DNA of 64,000 nucleotides from Planctomycetota bacterium (GTDB taxonomy: Bacteria; Planctomycetota; UBA1135; GCA-002686595), in assembly GCA_002686945.1 (NCBI GenBank), contig NYYZ01000032.1:1-64000 (forward strand), in the 5' to 3' direction. The notes under the pieces are model-generated. The model was not told the DNA's origin, did no database searches, and worked only from the letters and a program-made list of their open reading frames with translations. Both the position numbers and the translations under genes were made by a program. Positions 39,591 to 49,279 of this stretch are shown one piece after another. The first letter of the stretch is position 1; the number at the start of each line of letters is the position of its first letter.

Positions 39591-41294
39591 ATGACCCGAC
39601 CTGCTCTCCCCGCCGCAATCTCACTGTGCCTGATCGCCTCATGCGCCGGAACCGGAGGGTACGAAGATGCCTTCCCGCATGCATTGGAAGTTGCGGCGCT
39701 CCTGGCGGAGGGGGCCATCGATGTTCCACCAATCGGAGCCTACGCATGGCCGGTGAGCGGTGCATCTCCCGAGGCACAAGCATGGTTTGATCAGGGTGTC
39801 CGTTACATTCATGGATTCAATCAGGATCAAGCGGCTGCCTGCTTTGCGCGAGCTGCACTGGCCTCTCCCGCATGCCCCATGGCGTGGTGGGGCATCTCCC
39901 ATACCTTCGCGGTGGACATCAACAACCAGGGAGTTCCAGAGCACGAGGCTGTCTGGGCCCTGGTTGCTTCCCGGGAAGCGGAGCGGATCGCCCATCTCTC
40001 AACGCCTCTGGAGCAGAGCCTGATCGCTGCTGCCGCGACTCGAGCCGTGGTTCCGGTTCCGGGACCAACGAAGCGCTCCCATCTGGACCTGGCCTACAGC
40101 ACAGCGATGGGAGAGGTCTGGAAGACCGCGCCTTCGAATCCGGATGTCGGGGCACTCTATGCCGAGTCGCTGATGTTGTTGCAGCCGTGGGCATACTGGA
40201 CACTTGACTTCGAGCCACTCGAGCGGGCGGAAGAGATCGTTGCGTTGTTGGAACACTGCATGAAACTCAACCAGAACCATCCCCTCGCCAACCACCTGTA
40301 CATCCACATGGTTGAGTCCTCAGGGAATCCTGCGCGGGGAATCCCCTCAGCTGATCGACTCGGCGAACTCATGCCAGGGTCCGGACACCTCGTACACATG
40401 CCCTCGCACATCTATGTCAATGTGGGCCGCTACGAGGACGCGATCCGGGTCAACGAACGCGCCGTGGAATTGGACCGCGCCTATTTTGCCCAGTACAAGA
40501 AGCCGACCTTCTATCTGCATTACTTCGCCCACAACATCATGTTCACAGCGTTTGGCGCAATGATGGAGGGTCGCAGGGAGTTGGCGCTGAGCTATGCAGA
40601 CCAACTGGAGGAATTGAGCCCCGACGCGGTCATCGAGAAATTTGCTCCCTTCATAGACGGACTGAACGCGATCCGGCTTCATGTCTTCGTCCGCTTCGGA
40701 ATGTGGGAAGAGATCCTGGCCTTTCCCGAGTATGCAGAGTTCAGGAAGGCAAGCCGCAGCATTCGACACTACGCACGTACGGTTGCCCTGGCAAACCTCG
40801 GACGCACAGATGCAGCACGCCGGGAACTTATTCAGCTCGATACCGCAATAGCCGAGACCCCTGAAGATTGGACGATCGCGTTCAACCCCAGCCACACGGT
40901 CTTGGGCCTGGCACGCATGGTCGCAGAGGCTGAAATCTGCTGGCGCGAAGGAGATGCTGCCAAGGCGATCGCGATCTTGCACGATACCTGTTCGATCGAG
41001 CAACAACTCGTCTATACGGAGCCACCCCCCTGGATGATTCCGATCCGCCACGCACTCGGAGCAATCCAGCTTGCAAGCGGTGATGCCCTGGGGGCGGAGG
41101 CGAGTTATGAAGAAGATCTATCCAAGCACAAGGAGAACGCCTGGAGCCTTCTGGGCCTGCACCAGGCCCTCACCAAGCTAGGCAAACTGGATCAGGCCAA
41201 AGCTCTCGAGCCAAGGCTGAACGACGCCTGGGCACGCGCTGACATCGAACCACCTGCCAGCTGTTATTGCGGAGTGCCATTGAACCAGCAATGA
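39591..41294 (+). CDS. TPR-repeat lipoprotein of unknown function
   Basis: 567 residues. The N-terminus MTRPALPAAISLCLIASCAG has a lipobox (LIASC). The body is a long array of TPR-like helical pairs: WFDQGVRYIHGFNQDQAAACFARAALASPACPMAWWGISHTF, SADRLGELMPGSGHLVHMPSHIYVNVGRYEDAIRVNERAVE and GDALGAEASYEEDLSKHKENAWSLLGLHQALTKLGKLDQA (written as separate short segments: QGVRYIHGFNQDQAA, VGRYEDAIRVNERAVE, LGAEASYEEDLSKHKENA). The GSGHLVHMPSHIY segment is a recurrent feature of this uncharacterised family. It ends with a Cys pair (CYC). Probably a periplasmic scaffold. Confidence 0.7.
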   Translation: MTRPALPAAISLCLIASCAGTGGYEDAFPHALEVAALLAEGAIDVPPIGAYAWPVSGASPEAQAWFDQGVRYIHGFNQDQAAACFARAALASPACPMAWWGISHTFAVDINNQGVPEHEAVWALVASREAERIAHLSTPLEQSLIAAAATRAVVPVPGPTKRSHLDLAYSTAMGEVWKTAPSNPDVGALYAESLMLLQPWAYWTLDFEPLERAEEIVALLEHCMKLNQNHPLANHLYIHMVESSGNPARGIPSADRLGELMPGSGHLVHMPSHIYVNVGRYEDAIRVNERAVELDRAYFAQYKKPTFYLHYFAHNIMFTAFGAMMEGRRELALSYADQLEELSPDAVIEKFAPFIDGLNAIRLHVFVRFGMWEEILAFPEYAEFRKASRSIRHYARTVALANLGRTDAARRELIQLDTAIAETPEDWTIAFNPSHTVLGLARMVAEAEICWREGDAAKAIAILHDTCSIEQQLVYTEPPPWMIPIRHALGAIQLASGDALGAEASYEEDLSKHKENAWSLLGLHQALTKLGKLDQAKALEPRLNDAWARADIEPPASCYCGVPLNQQ

Positions 41295-41537
41295 ATTGAC
41301 ACGGCCTTCTGCAATGCTTGTGTCTCGACTGAAGCACTTGCTGGGGGCAGGCGACGTGCGCGTGATCCTGATCGTGGACCACTCTCTTGATCGGTATGGA
41401 CTGAGAGCACCGCAGGGAGAGTAAGCGGCAGAGAAAGATCAGGCTCGCGCTTGAGCCGAGCCGCATTCATGCGAGCGCAGCACTCTTCGCAAGCTGCAGT
41501 GATCTGGAATCCCACGAACTCCCTTGCCTGCTTTTGA

Positions 41538-41543
41538 TAGGGT
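41538..41543 (+). promoter_or_regulatory. Possible -10 element (TAGGGT) of the sulfatase at 41550
   Basis: TTGATAGGGT ends 6 nt before the GTG start, as for dnaE2 and dinB, predicting a leaderless mRNA. Confidence 0.35.
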
Positions 41544-41549
41544 GCCTCA

Positions 41550-42929
41550 GTGAGCGCAAGAAACCTCCTCAACCTGGGCCTGCTGCTGGTCTGCGCGGCC
41601 TGCAACCGTGAATCCCCTGCAGATCAAGCCACGCCGAACATCGTGCTCTTTGTAGGCGACGACCAAGGCCTTTTCCTGGGGACCTACGGGGACAAGAGCG
41701 TAACCACCCCGCGTCTTGATCGCCTGGCCAGCGAGGGCATGCGCTTCGAGGCGGCCTACGCAGTCAGCGCAATCTGCACTCCCTCGCGGGCTGCCCTGTA
41801 CACGGGGCTCTACCCAGCACACAACGGCTGCAATGGTTTTGAACCCATAGGCAGGGGGATACCCATCTGGGGAGACCTCCTGGGCCCTGCAGGCTATCGA
41901 ACAGGTTTGATCGGCAAGCTGGGGGGCAAACCCCTGGCTCGCTTCCACTTCGACTTCTTTGCGCGCAACCTCCCCAAGCAATCGAGCGCGCGCTCGGTGG
42001 ACTGGTATGTCGAGCAACTTGAAGCATTCCTGTCCGTAGAAGACCCACGCCCGTTCTGTCTGATAGTGAATCTGCGCGATGCCCACCGCAATTTCCCCCT
42101 CGACGGCGCTCCCACGGGAAGATTTGATGGACCTGAAGAGCCCCACGACCCTGCTCAGGCACAAGTGCCGGGCTTCCTGCCTGACCTGCCCGGCGTGCGG
42201 CAAGAACTCGCGCGCTTTCACGATGCTCTACGACGGATGGATGTGACCGTGGGGCTGATGCTCGATGTATTGGACTCAACGGTGCCGACGGAAGAACTCC
42301 TGGTGATGCACACCACGGATCACGGCGCCGACTTTCCCTTCGCCAAGACCACTCTCTACGAAGCGGGCATTCGGGTCCCGCTCATCGCCCGCTGGCCAGG
42401 AAAGATCCCCGCAGGCAGCACGACCCCTGCCCTGACAAGTCTAGCGGACCTCCTGCCCACCTTCCTGGAATTGGCGGGCGAGACCATGCCACCCACAGGA
42501 AGTGATCAGTTAGACGGCCTTTCACTGGTTGAAGTGCTGCTCGGACGCACCGCTGAACACCACAGGGAAATGTTCGCAACGCAAACGAGCCACCGACATA
42601 AACCCGATGTGCCTTGCAGGTCTCTTCGAGTAGGAGACTGGAAATACATCCGCAACTACCGCCCAGACGCCGTATTCCGAAACACCGTCATGCTGGACTC
42701 TATTTCCTGGGACGCGATCACGGTCCACGCTCAAACTGATAAGGCCCTCGCCCAGCGAGTTCACGACCTGCAACACCGACCGCCCGAAGAATTGTTCAAC
42801 CTGGCCCGGGACCCCTGGGAACAGACCAACCTCGCAAAGGAGCCCGCTTTCGCTGCGAATCTGGCCGAGATACGTGAACAATTGCAGAGAGTCATGGAGT
42901 CCCAAGGAGACCCCTTGGCGGGACAATAG
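41550..42929 (+). CDS. Sulfatase, lipoprotein
   Basis: 459 residues from GTG 41550. The lipobox LLLVCAACN shows it is exported and lipid-anchored. The active-site motif is ICTPSRAALYTG, with the Cys to be converted to formylglycine and the CxPSR core. Metal ligands: VGDDQG near the start and HTTDHGADFPFAK for the Asp/His pair. The formylglycine must be made by a maturase encoded elsewhere. It should remove sulfate from a glycan such as those of algae; substrate unknown. Convergent with a second sulfatase at 42990-44603. Confidence 0.92.
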   Translation: MSARNLLNLGLLLVCAACNRESPADQATPNIVLFVGDDQGLFLGTYGDKSVTTPRLDRLASEGMRFEAAYAVSAICTPSRAALYTGLYPAHNGCNGFEPIGRGIPIWGDLLGPAGYRTGLIGKLGGKPLARFHFDFFARNLPKQSSARSVDWYVEQLEAFLSVEDPRPFCLIVNLRDAHRNFPLDGAPTGRFDGPEEPHDPAQAQVPGFLPDLPGVRQELARFHDALRRMDVTVGLMLDVLDSTVPTEELLVMHTTDHGADFPFAKTTLYEAGIRVPLIARWPGKIPAGSTTPALTSLADLLPTFLELAGETMPPTGSDQLDGLSLVEVLLGRTAEHHREMFATQTSHRHKPDVPCRSLRVGDWKYIRNYRPDAVFRNTVMLDSISWDAITVHAQTDKALAQRVHDLQHRPPEELFNLARDPWEQTNLAKEPAFAANLAEIREQLQRVMESQGDPLAGQ

Positions 42930-42989
42930 GGGTACTGGCCCCTTTGGGCAGCCCCTCCCCATGGATGTCCCCCTGCATTGCCTCGGCCA

Positions 42990-44603
42990 TCATTTCCCGC
43001 TCGCCGGAGTCGAAGCTCCCGATGTCTGGCGCATCGGTGCGCTGCGACCACTGGCCTTGAACTCTTCGAGCTTGGCTTTGAGTTCCTTCACGATTGCGGG
43101 ATGCTCGAAGTACAGGTTTGTCGTCTCGCCCGGATCATTGTCCAGGCGGTAGAGCTGACCGGAAGCACCGGGGGCCTTTTCGGTCAATGCATAGGGTTTC
43201 ATTCCCCAGCGCCCCCCCCGGGAATAGTCGTTTCCTCCTGAGCCCTTGTGATCTAGGTACTTCCAGGGTCCGCGACGAATAGCTAACGCCAGGCTGATGG
43301 TCTGGTGCAAGGTGTACTTACGCGGAGCAGGAGCTCCATCGGTCTGCAGGAGAACGGGAAGAAAGTCGTAGCTGTCCTCGGCGGAGTCTTGCGAAAGCTC
43401 GGCCCCAGCGAGGGAAGCCAAGGTCGCCATCAGATCTGTCAGGCAGATAGTCTGCTCCGAGCGTGTCCCCGGGAGGATCTTTCCTGGCCAGCGTGCGATG
43501 AATGGCACACGGTGTCCGCCTTCCCAGTTGTCTCGCTTGACGCCGCGCCAGGGGCGCGCCCCATCGTGCCCGTGGTCGTTGCGCATGGAGATGACGGTCG
43601 GTACCTCAGGACCATTGTCGCTGGAGAAGATCACGAGCGTATTGTCTGCCAGCCCGTACTTGTGCAACGCTCTCATCAGTTCGCCGACGACATGATCCAG
43701 CTCAAAGATAAAGTCCCCGTGCGGGCCGGCCTGGGTTTTGCCCTTGAAGGCATTAGCGGCAAACGAGGGCAAATGCACAGCCTGAGTCGAATGAAAGAGA
43801 AAGAAAGGCTTGTCAGGTGACTTGCTGCTGTGACTCTCAAGGAACGCGAGACTCTTCTCAAGAAACACAAGGTCGACCTCCTCCAGGTCGTAACCCGGAG
43901 CGATCATGCCAGGGCGGTTGTCCCGGGAATAGGGGTGATTGGGCAAGGGTTCACGATCAATGATCCCTGTGGGCGGAACAGGAATACGATCTCCATCGAC
44001 AAAGGCGTAGAGCCAGTCAGTCGTAGGACAGCAGACGGTGCCGAAGAACTGGTCGAAGCCGCGGTGAATCGGCGAATCGGGGATCGGGCGCGAGTAGTCG
44101 ATGCGCTGAACCGCCTCAAGCCCGTTCTTGAGGATAGCCTTGCCCTCCTTGTCGAAGAAGGTCATGCCCACGTGCCACTTGCCAAAAAGGGCGGTCGTGT
44201 AGCCCTTGCCTTGCAACATGGTGCCAATCGTCGGACGCGCCTCCTCGATCATGCAGGGGCCTCCGGCACCCGTGAACACGCCGCGCATCCCCGTCCGAAA
44301 AGCCATGCGTCCGGTCAGGATGCTGTAGCGCGTAGGCGTGCAGACCGTCGAAGGGCTGTGCGCATCACTGAACAGCATCCCCTCTCCCGCCAGGCGATCG
44401 ATGTTGGGCGTCGGAACCTTGGTTTCAGGGTTGTAGCAACCGACATCCCCATAGCCCAGGTCATCGGCAAGGATCAGCACGACATTGGGTCTTGACGCGT
44501 CATCCTGGCCGACGGCCACTGGGACGAGCAGGGCAACGGTGATCAAACAGACGTGCGGTGTGCGCAAAATGAGGACCCCACAGAAGGTGGCGAAGAGAAG
44601 CAC
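42990..44603 (-). CDS. Sulfatase, secreted (arylsulfatase type)
   Basis: 537 residues from a GTG at 44603. A signal peptide (VCLITVALLVPVAVGQ) precedes NVVLILADDLGYGDVGCYNP (metal ligands DD). The maturation motif is VCTPTRYSILTGR, i.e. CxPxR with Thr instead of Ser, common in planctomycete sulfatases and still read by formylglycine-generating enzymes. Further: FGKWHVG (Lys and His of the substrate site), SSDNGPE and HLDH-type loops. The C-terminal LYRLDNDPGETTNLYFE is the usual sulfatase end. Together with the sulfatases at 1-176 and 41550 it gives three in 44 kb. Confidence 0.93.
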   Translation of the reverse strand: MLLFATFCGVLILRTPHVCLITVALLVPVAVGQDDASRPNVVLILADDLGYGDVGCYNPETKVPTPNIDRLAGEGMLFSDAHSPSTVCTPTRYSILTGRMAFRTGMRGVFTGAGGPCMIEEARPTIGTMLQGKGYTTALFGKWHVGMTFFDKEGKAILKNGLEAVQRIDYSRPIPDSPIHRGFDQFFGTVCCPTTDWLYAFVDGDRIPVPPTGIIDREPLPNHPYSRDNRPGMIAPGYDLEEVDLVFLEKSLAFLESHSSKSPDKPFFLFHSTQAVHLPSFAANAFKGKTQAGPHGDFIFELDHVVGELMRALHKYGLADNTLVIFSSDNGPEVPTVISMRNDHGHDGARPWRGVKRDNWEGGHRVPFIARWPGKILPGTRSEQTICLTDLMATLASLAGAELSQDSAEDSYDFLPVLLQTDGAPAPRKYTLHQTISLALAIRRGPWKYLDHKGSGGNDYSRGGRWGMKPYALTEKAPGASGQLYRLDNDPGETTNLYFEHPAIVKELKAKLEEFKASGRSAPMRQTSGASTPASGK

Positions 44604-44740
44604 GAGTCTAGTCTGGGCTGGTCGCTCGCACAGCTTGGATCAAGGCACTTTTGAACCGTCACAGAACCTTGGCGTCAGCACACCCCGACCCTTGATTAGG
44701 ACAAAACACCTCCGTACCGGAAGACCGGCAGCCCAATTTG

Positions 44741-44755
44741 GTTCGTGTTTTGTTA
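44741..44755 (+). promoter_or_regulatory. Candidate SOS operator GTTC-N7-GTTA at dnaE2
   Basis: GTTCGTGTTTTGTTA, followed by GGGTG, shares GTTCG and TGTTAGGGT with the dinB site (32894-32908). TAGGGT (44754-44759) ends 9 nt before the ATG at 44769, so the repeat would overlap the -10. A 9-nt inverted copy, ACAAAACAC at 44701-44709, lies upstream. Confidence 0.45.
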
Positions 44756-44768
44756 GGGTGCCCGCCCC

Positions 44769-47700
44769 ATGCATTCTCCCCTTCGCTGCCACGGCCATCA
44801 TTCCCTGCTCACCGGGGTCGGCAGTCCCAAGGCCTGGCTGGCGAAGGCCAGGGCCTTGGGGCTGCCGGCGCTGGCCTTGACCGATGTGGATTCCCTGGCG
44901 GGGATGGTGGAGTTCCTGGAGGCGGCTCAGGAGCAAGAAGTGGCAGCCGTCCAGCCGATTGTTGGTGCAGAGTTGAGCGACAGTGCGGGACGGCCAGGCC
45001 GAGTGGTTGCGTTGGTGGAAACGGAAGAGGGGTATCGAAATCTATGCCGTTTGATCAGCCTCAGACGCCTCGGGTATGACCCGGGAGATTCGGACGAGCC
45101 CCAGGCTGCTACGCCAGAAAACTTTGACCTGGCAACGGCGCTGGTGGAACATCAAGAAGGGCTGCTGCTGCTGGCAGATCATCCGCGGCTGTTGCTCAAG
45201 CTTTCTGGGCGAGTGGAAACGCGGCGGCTCTTGGCTTTGCTCTCGCCAGCTGCGGGGGGTGTGCGGGGCCTACGGGATCCCCGTGCCCAGAGGCAGAAAT
45301 CGCGCAACACACACAAAAATCCGATCAAGGCCAGGAAGCAAGGAGATGAACGGACTGCAAGTGAAACCCTGGACGAACCCAAGACCCCGCCCCCGGCGCA
45401 GCCGGTCTCGGCCCTGACCATGCTCGATGCAGCTCGGGCCACGGGCACGGCTTTGGTGATGGTGCCGGATGCCTGGCATCTTTTGGCTGAGGAGAAAAGC
45501 GATCATCAACTACGGGTGGCGATCAAACACAACGCACTGGTAAGCAACCTGGACCCGGCCTGGCTAGCGGCGCAGCCAGCGCACCTTTGTACAAGTGAGG
45601 AGCTGGGCGAGTTGGCACGGGACATTCCCGATGTGCCTGGGGCCTGGCCACTGGATCAAGTAGCGCAGAATGCGATCCGGCGGGCGTTTCCCGGATTGGA
45701 CGAAGACTGGACCCAGCAACCGGTGGTGGTGCAGCGCAGTTTGCTGATTGCCAGCCAATGCCGGTTTGTACCTGCTCTGGGCGGAGTTCTGTTTCCAGAA
45801 GTCGAGTTGGAGGGCGAAGAAACCCCCTATTCGCACCTTTCCGCCCTGACCCTGGCCGGGGCCCAGCGCCGATATCGACCTCTGCGTCCTGAGGTTTTGC
45901 AGCGACTGGAACAGGAACTCTCCACCATAGGGCAACTCGGATTTGCACCCTACTTTTTGCTGGTGGATTTGATTGCGGGGTTTGCCCGAGAAAAAAACAT
46001 TCCCTGCGTGGGGCGCGGGTCGGCGGCGGACAGCTTGGTGGCCTATTGCCTGGGCCTGACCGATGCGGATCCCCTGCGCTATTCCCTGCCCTTTGAGCGA
46101 TTTTTGAATCCCATGCGGAGCGATCGACCAGACATCGATCTGGATTTTTGTTGGCGACGTAGGGACGAAGTACTGGAGCATGTGTTCGAGCTTTTTGGCA
46201 CCAAGCGCACGGGGATGATCTCGACCCTCAACTGTTTTGGGTTGCGCAGTGCTTTTCGTGAAGCAGCTCTGGCCCATGGGATTCCCCCGGCGGAGATCAA
46301 TCCTTGGAGCGCACGACTACCACATTTTTTGGGCAACAGTACAGACGAAACAGAGGGCGCGGATACTCCCGAGGCGTTGCGTAACAATCCCCTAGCAAGC
46401 AACTCCATTGCCCGCTCTTTTACGCGCATGCCCGAGGCACGAGACTTTCCCTTTGATGATGTACGCTTTCAAAAGACTCTTATTGCTGCCGCGGGATTGC
46501 TCGACACCCCGCGGCACTTCGGCCTGCACCCAGGCGGAGTGGTAGTAGCACCTGGATCCATCAACGCCACGGTTCCTTGCCAGCCCTCCAGCAAGGGGCC
46601 GCTCGTGACCCAATTGGACAAGGATGGGGTCGAAGCCTTGGGTCTGGTCAAAATGGATCTACTGGGCAACCGCGCCTTGACGACTCTGGACGATTGCCTT
46701 GGATTCTTGCAACAGCAGGGCATCACGATCGATCTGGAGACAATCTCCGAAGATGACCCGGACACCGAACGCCTCTTGGTACGAGGAGAAACCATTGGCT
46801 GCTTCCAGATCGAGTCCCCGGGTATGCGCCACCTGCTGCAACAAACCGGTGCCCACACCATGGACGATGTGATCCAGGCCATCGCCCTGATTCGACCGGG
46901 ACCCTCCCAATGCGGCATGAAGGACGCCTATGTGCGCCGTTTTCGAGGGTTGGAGGAACCCGTTCCGCCACACCCTAGCGTCAAAGATCTCTTGCTCGAA
47001 ACCCACGGGGTGATGCTTTACCAAGAAGATGTAATGCAAGTGGCCGCGCGAGTGGCAGGCATGTCCCTGGCGGAAGCGGACCAATTACGCCGGGCCCTGC
47101 AAAAGCGACGTCTCGAAGAATTGCATCCCTTGCAGCAACGATTCTTGGAAGGTGCCCTACAAAACGAAGTCGGGCATGGCGATGCGCTAGACCTGTGGAA
47201 GCGCATCGAGGGCTTTGCCGCCTTTGCTTTCTGCAAGGCTCACGCGGTAACCTATGGGCGCATCGCTTATCGAGCTGCCTGGCTCAAAGCTCATCATCCA
47301 GCGGCTTTTCTGACAGCTTTTCTGTTAAGCGAGACCGGCTACTACCCTTCACGCGTATACGTGGAAGAGGCGCGCCGAATGGGAGTGCGCATCCTGGGGC
47401 CCGATGTGAACCGCAGCGAACGCGGCTTTCGGTTGGAATTGGTCAAAGGCTGCAGTTCAACCAACGCGGCCCTACGAGTGGGACTGGAACGTGCCCGAGG
47501 CCTGAGCAACAAAGCCCTCGATTCAATCCTTGAGGCCAGGGAAGACAGCGGCCCGTTCCTCTCCCTGCCAGATTTTTTAGAGCGCAGCGAAGTGCGCAAG
47601 GATGAGGCCGAGACCTTGATTCAAGTGGGCGCCTTCGATGCTTTTGATCGTACGCGGCCCGAGTTGCTCTGGCGGCTGCATCTGTTGTTGACCAAACCCA

Positions 47701-48377
47701 CCCGAGTTCCCAGGCAAGCGAATCTCGATCCCCGGATCCTGGCCGCTTGCCAACAGAACCCGAACGACCCCTCGGCCCTGGCCAGTCAGGCCCCCATGAG
47801 CGGTTGGGATGGGCGCGGCCTGGGAGTGGTGGCCGAGGGTCTGGCTCCGGGACAGGGTGCCACTCTTTTTCCCGCACCTCCCCCGGATGCAGTGGTCCTG
47901 CCGGGCCTGCCCGGACCAGGCTTCCGAGAGCGCGGCAAAGATGAGTTTCGCCTGCTGGGACTGACCATTGATGCCCATCCCTGCCAGTTGTTTACCTGCC
48001 CCGGAGAAGATCGTTTGAACGCAAAAAACCCGGAGAACCACGGACGCCCAGCCCAAGCCAAAGGCACCTTTCACAGCGACCAAAACAAAATTCGCCCGGT
48101 CAACCCCTGCACCTGCGTCCAGTTGCGCACCAAGGTCGGGGCCCGCGTCACCCTGCGCGGTTGGCCCGCGGCTACGCGCCGCACACGCACTTCCAAGGGC
48201 GAGGTGATGCGCTTTTTGACCCTAGAAGACAAAAGCGGCCTGGGCGAGGTGCTGATCTTCCCGGATGTTTATCAACAGGACGGGCACCTGCTCGATCTCA
48301 ACGCACTGGTGCTGATCACCGGCGTAGTGGAAGATCAGATGGGAGCCTGCGCCCTACGCGCAGAACGCATCTGGTGA
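44769..48377 (+). CDS. dnaE2: DNA polymerase III alpha-type error-prone polymerase (DnaE2-like)
   Basis: 1202 residues, much longer than most DnaE2 (about 1030-1080). Domains: N-terminal PHP (HGHHSLLTGV, LALTDVDSLAG), palm with GRGSAADSLVAYCLGLT and the catalytic PDIDLDFCWRRRDEVLEH, thumb/fingers, helix-hairpin-helix, and a C-terminal OB fold. The DnaE family members with this short PHP and PDID(L/I)DF are typically error-prone SOS polymerases working with ImuB. Two insertions stand out: residues about 170-215, basic and low complexity, between PHP and palm (RNTHKNPIKARKQGDERTAS), and a Lys/Asn-rich segment near 1080-1110 (LNAKNPENHGRPAQAKGTF). ImuA and ImuB are not in the window. Promoter: see the GTTC-N7-GTTA site. 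Confidence 0.85.
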   Translation: MHSPLRCHGHHSLLTGVGSPKAWLAKARALGLPALALTDVDSLAGMVEFLEAAQEQEVAAVQPIVGAELSDSAGRPGRVVALVETEEGYRNLCRLISLRRLGYDPGDSDEPQAATPENFDLATALVEHQEGLLLLADHPRLLLKLSGRVETRRLLALLSPAAGGVRGLRDPRAQRQKSRNTHKNPIKARKQGDERTASETLDEPKTPPPAQPVSALTMLDAARATGTALVMVPDAWHLLAEEKSDHQLRVAIKHNALVSNLDPAWLAAQPAHLCTSEELGELARDIPDVPGAWPLDQVAQNAIRRAFPGLDEDWTQQPVVVQRSLLIASQCRFVPALGGVLFPEVELEGEETPYSHLSALTLAGAQRRYRPLRPEVLQRLEQELSTIGQLGFAPYFLLVDLIAGFAREKNIPCVGRGSAADSLVAYCLGLTDADPLRYSLPFERFLNPMRSDRPDIDLDFCWRRRDEVLEHVFELFGTKRTGMISTLNCFGLRSAFREAALAHGIPPAEINPWSARLPHFLGNSTDETEGADTPEALRNNPLASNSIARSFTRMPEARDFPFDDVRFQKTLIAAAGLLDTPRHFGLHPGGVVVAPGSINATVPCQPSSKGPLVTQLDKDGVEALGLVKMDLLGNRALTTLDDCLGFLQQQGITIDLETISEDDPDTERLLVRGETIGCFQIESPGMRHLLQQTGAHTMDDVIQAIALIRPGPSQCGMKDAYVRRFRGLEEPVPPHPSVKDLLLETHGVMLYQEDVMQVAARVAGMSLAEADQLRRALQKRRLEELHPLQQRFLEGALQNEVGHGDALDLWKRIEGFAAFAFCKAHAVTYGRIAYRAAWLKAHHPAAFLTAFLLSETGYYPSRVYVEEARRMGVRILGPDVNRSERGFRLELVKGCSSTNAALRVGLERARGLSNKALDSILEAREDSGPFLSLPDFLERSEVRKDEAETLIQVGAFDAFDRTRPELLWRLHLLLTKPTRVPRQANLDPRILAACQQNPNDPSALASQAPMSGWDGRGLGVVAEGLAPGQGATLFPAPPPDAVVLPGLPGPGFRERGKDEFRLLGLTIDAHPCQLFTCPGEDRLNAKNPENHGRPAQAKGTFHSDQNKIRPVNPCTCVQLRTKVGARVTLRGWPAATRRTRTSKGEVMRFLTLEDKSGLGEVLIFPDVYQQDGHLLDLNALVLITGVVEDQMGACALRAERIW

Positions 48378-48400
48378 GTTGCACAACAGATGAGCGAGTC

Positions 48401-49126
48401 CTAGGAGTCAGAACCTTGCCGATGACGCAGGGCCACATTCTCGCGTCCCATCTCGCGCAGGCGATCCTTGTCCTTGCGCAGGTTCAGACCGTGGGCCTTG
48501 GAGACAACGCTTTTGACAGATCGGTTGAGACGCCGGGCAATCACAAGATTGGGAGTCACCGCATAGATTTCACTCAGCAAGGCGAGTTCTTCAGGAGACC
48601 AACGGGGCATCTTGCTGGCCAAGGGTTCTCCTTCTCGACGACGCACAAAAGCCTTGTCCTTGGCCAGGCAGAGCCTGGCGGCGAGATCGCTGATATCCAG
48701 GGTGGGGCGCCCAAAGATGATGGCCAGGTCCTCGTCAGTGCGGCTGCCGTACTTGCGCTTGAATTCCGACACCTCTACGGAATTGAAGGGGCGCGAGACC
48801 CGCTGCTGAGCGAGCTTGGCAATCTGCTCTTCCAGATCGCTGACCGACCGAGCCAGGATGCGACTGAGGGCAATCAGATCGGAAGCCCCCAAACACTCGC
48901 GCAACAGAGCAAGTTCCTGCTCGGTCCAGGGACCGGTAATCAGCTCCTGATTAGCATATAGGGCATCTGCAGTACGACGTACCGCTTCAGGCGTACGACC
49001 GAGCTCGCGTCCAATAGAAGCGCGCGTCCTATGACCGTACAACTCACGCAAGCGAGCAATCTCTTCCGTCGACCACCGACCGCGGCGCGGGGTGGCGGGA
49101 GGTTTTCCCCATCTAGGCTTAGGCAT
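48401..49126 (-). CDS. Four-repeat Myb/SANT-like DNA-binding protein
   Basis: 241 residues with four related helix-turn-helix units, at about 18-56 (RWSTEEIARLRELYGHRTRASIGRELGRTPEAVRR, seen as RWSTEEIARLRELYG and IGRELGRTPEAVRRTADAL), 67-104 (PWTEQELALLRECLGASDL), 114-152 (PFNSVEVSEFKRKYGSRTDE) and 175-216 (RWSPEELALLSEIYAVTPNLV, RRLNRSVKSVVSKAHGLNL). Each has a Trp/Phe at the start, 'EELALL', and 'GRxxxxVxxxAxxL' at the end. N-terminal and C-terminal ends are basic. It looks like a DNA-binding protein with several repeats, unusual for bacteria. It is convergent with dnaE2 and divergent from nothing obvious. Function unknown. Confidence 0.75.
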   Translation of the reverse strand: MPKPRWGKPPATPRRGRWSTEEIARLRELYGHRTRASIGRELGRTPEAVRRTADALYANQELITGPWTEQELALLRECLGASDLIALSRILARSVSDLEEQIAKLAQQRVSRPFNSVEVSEFKRKYGSRTDEDLAIIFGRPTLDISDLAARLCLAKDKAFVRRREGEPLASKMPRWSPEELALLSEIYAVTPNLVIARRLNRSVKSVVSKAHGLNLRKDKDRLREMGRENVALRHRQGSDS

Positions 49127-49279
49127 GCAGAGCGCTCCGTGGAGGTCCCTATTGGGTGAGCAGAAGGGCCATCAAAAGTGTATCAGAGTGAGAAGGATAG
49201 CGCAGAAAACACCCCCACGGGGCGGGTGCGACCATTGATGGGGCCTGGAGCCTCCTACGGCACGGAGGCGAGCATGGGA

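Noticed and set aside
41295..41549. 255-nt gap before the sulfatase checked for a small gene
   Set aside because: No frame with a plausible start and protein-like composition; only the TAGGGT hexamer near the end stands out.
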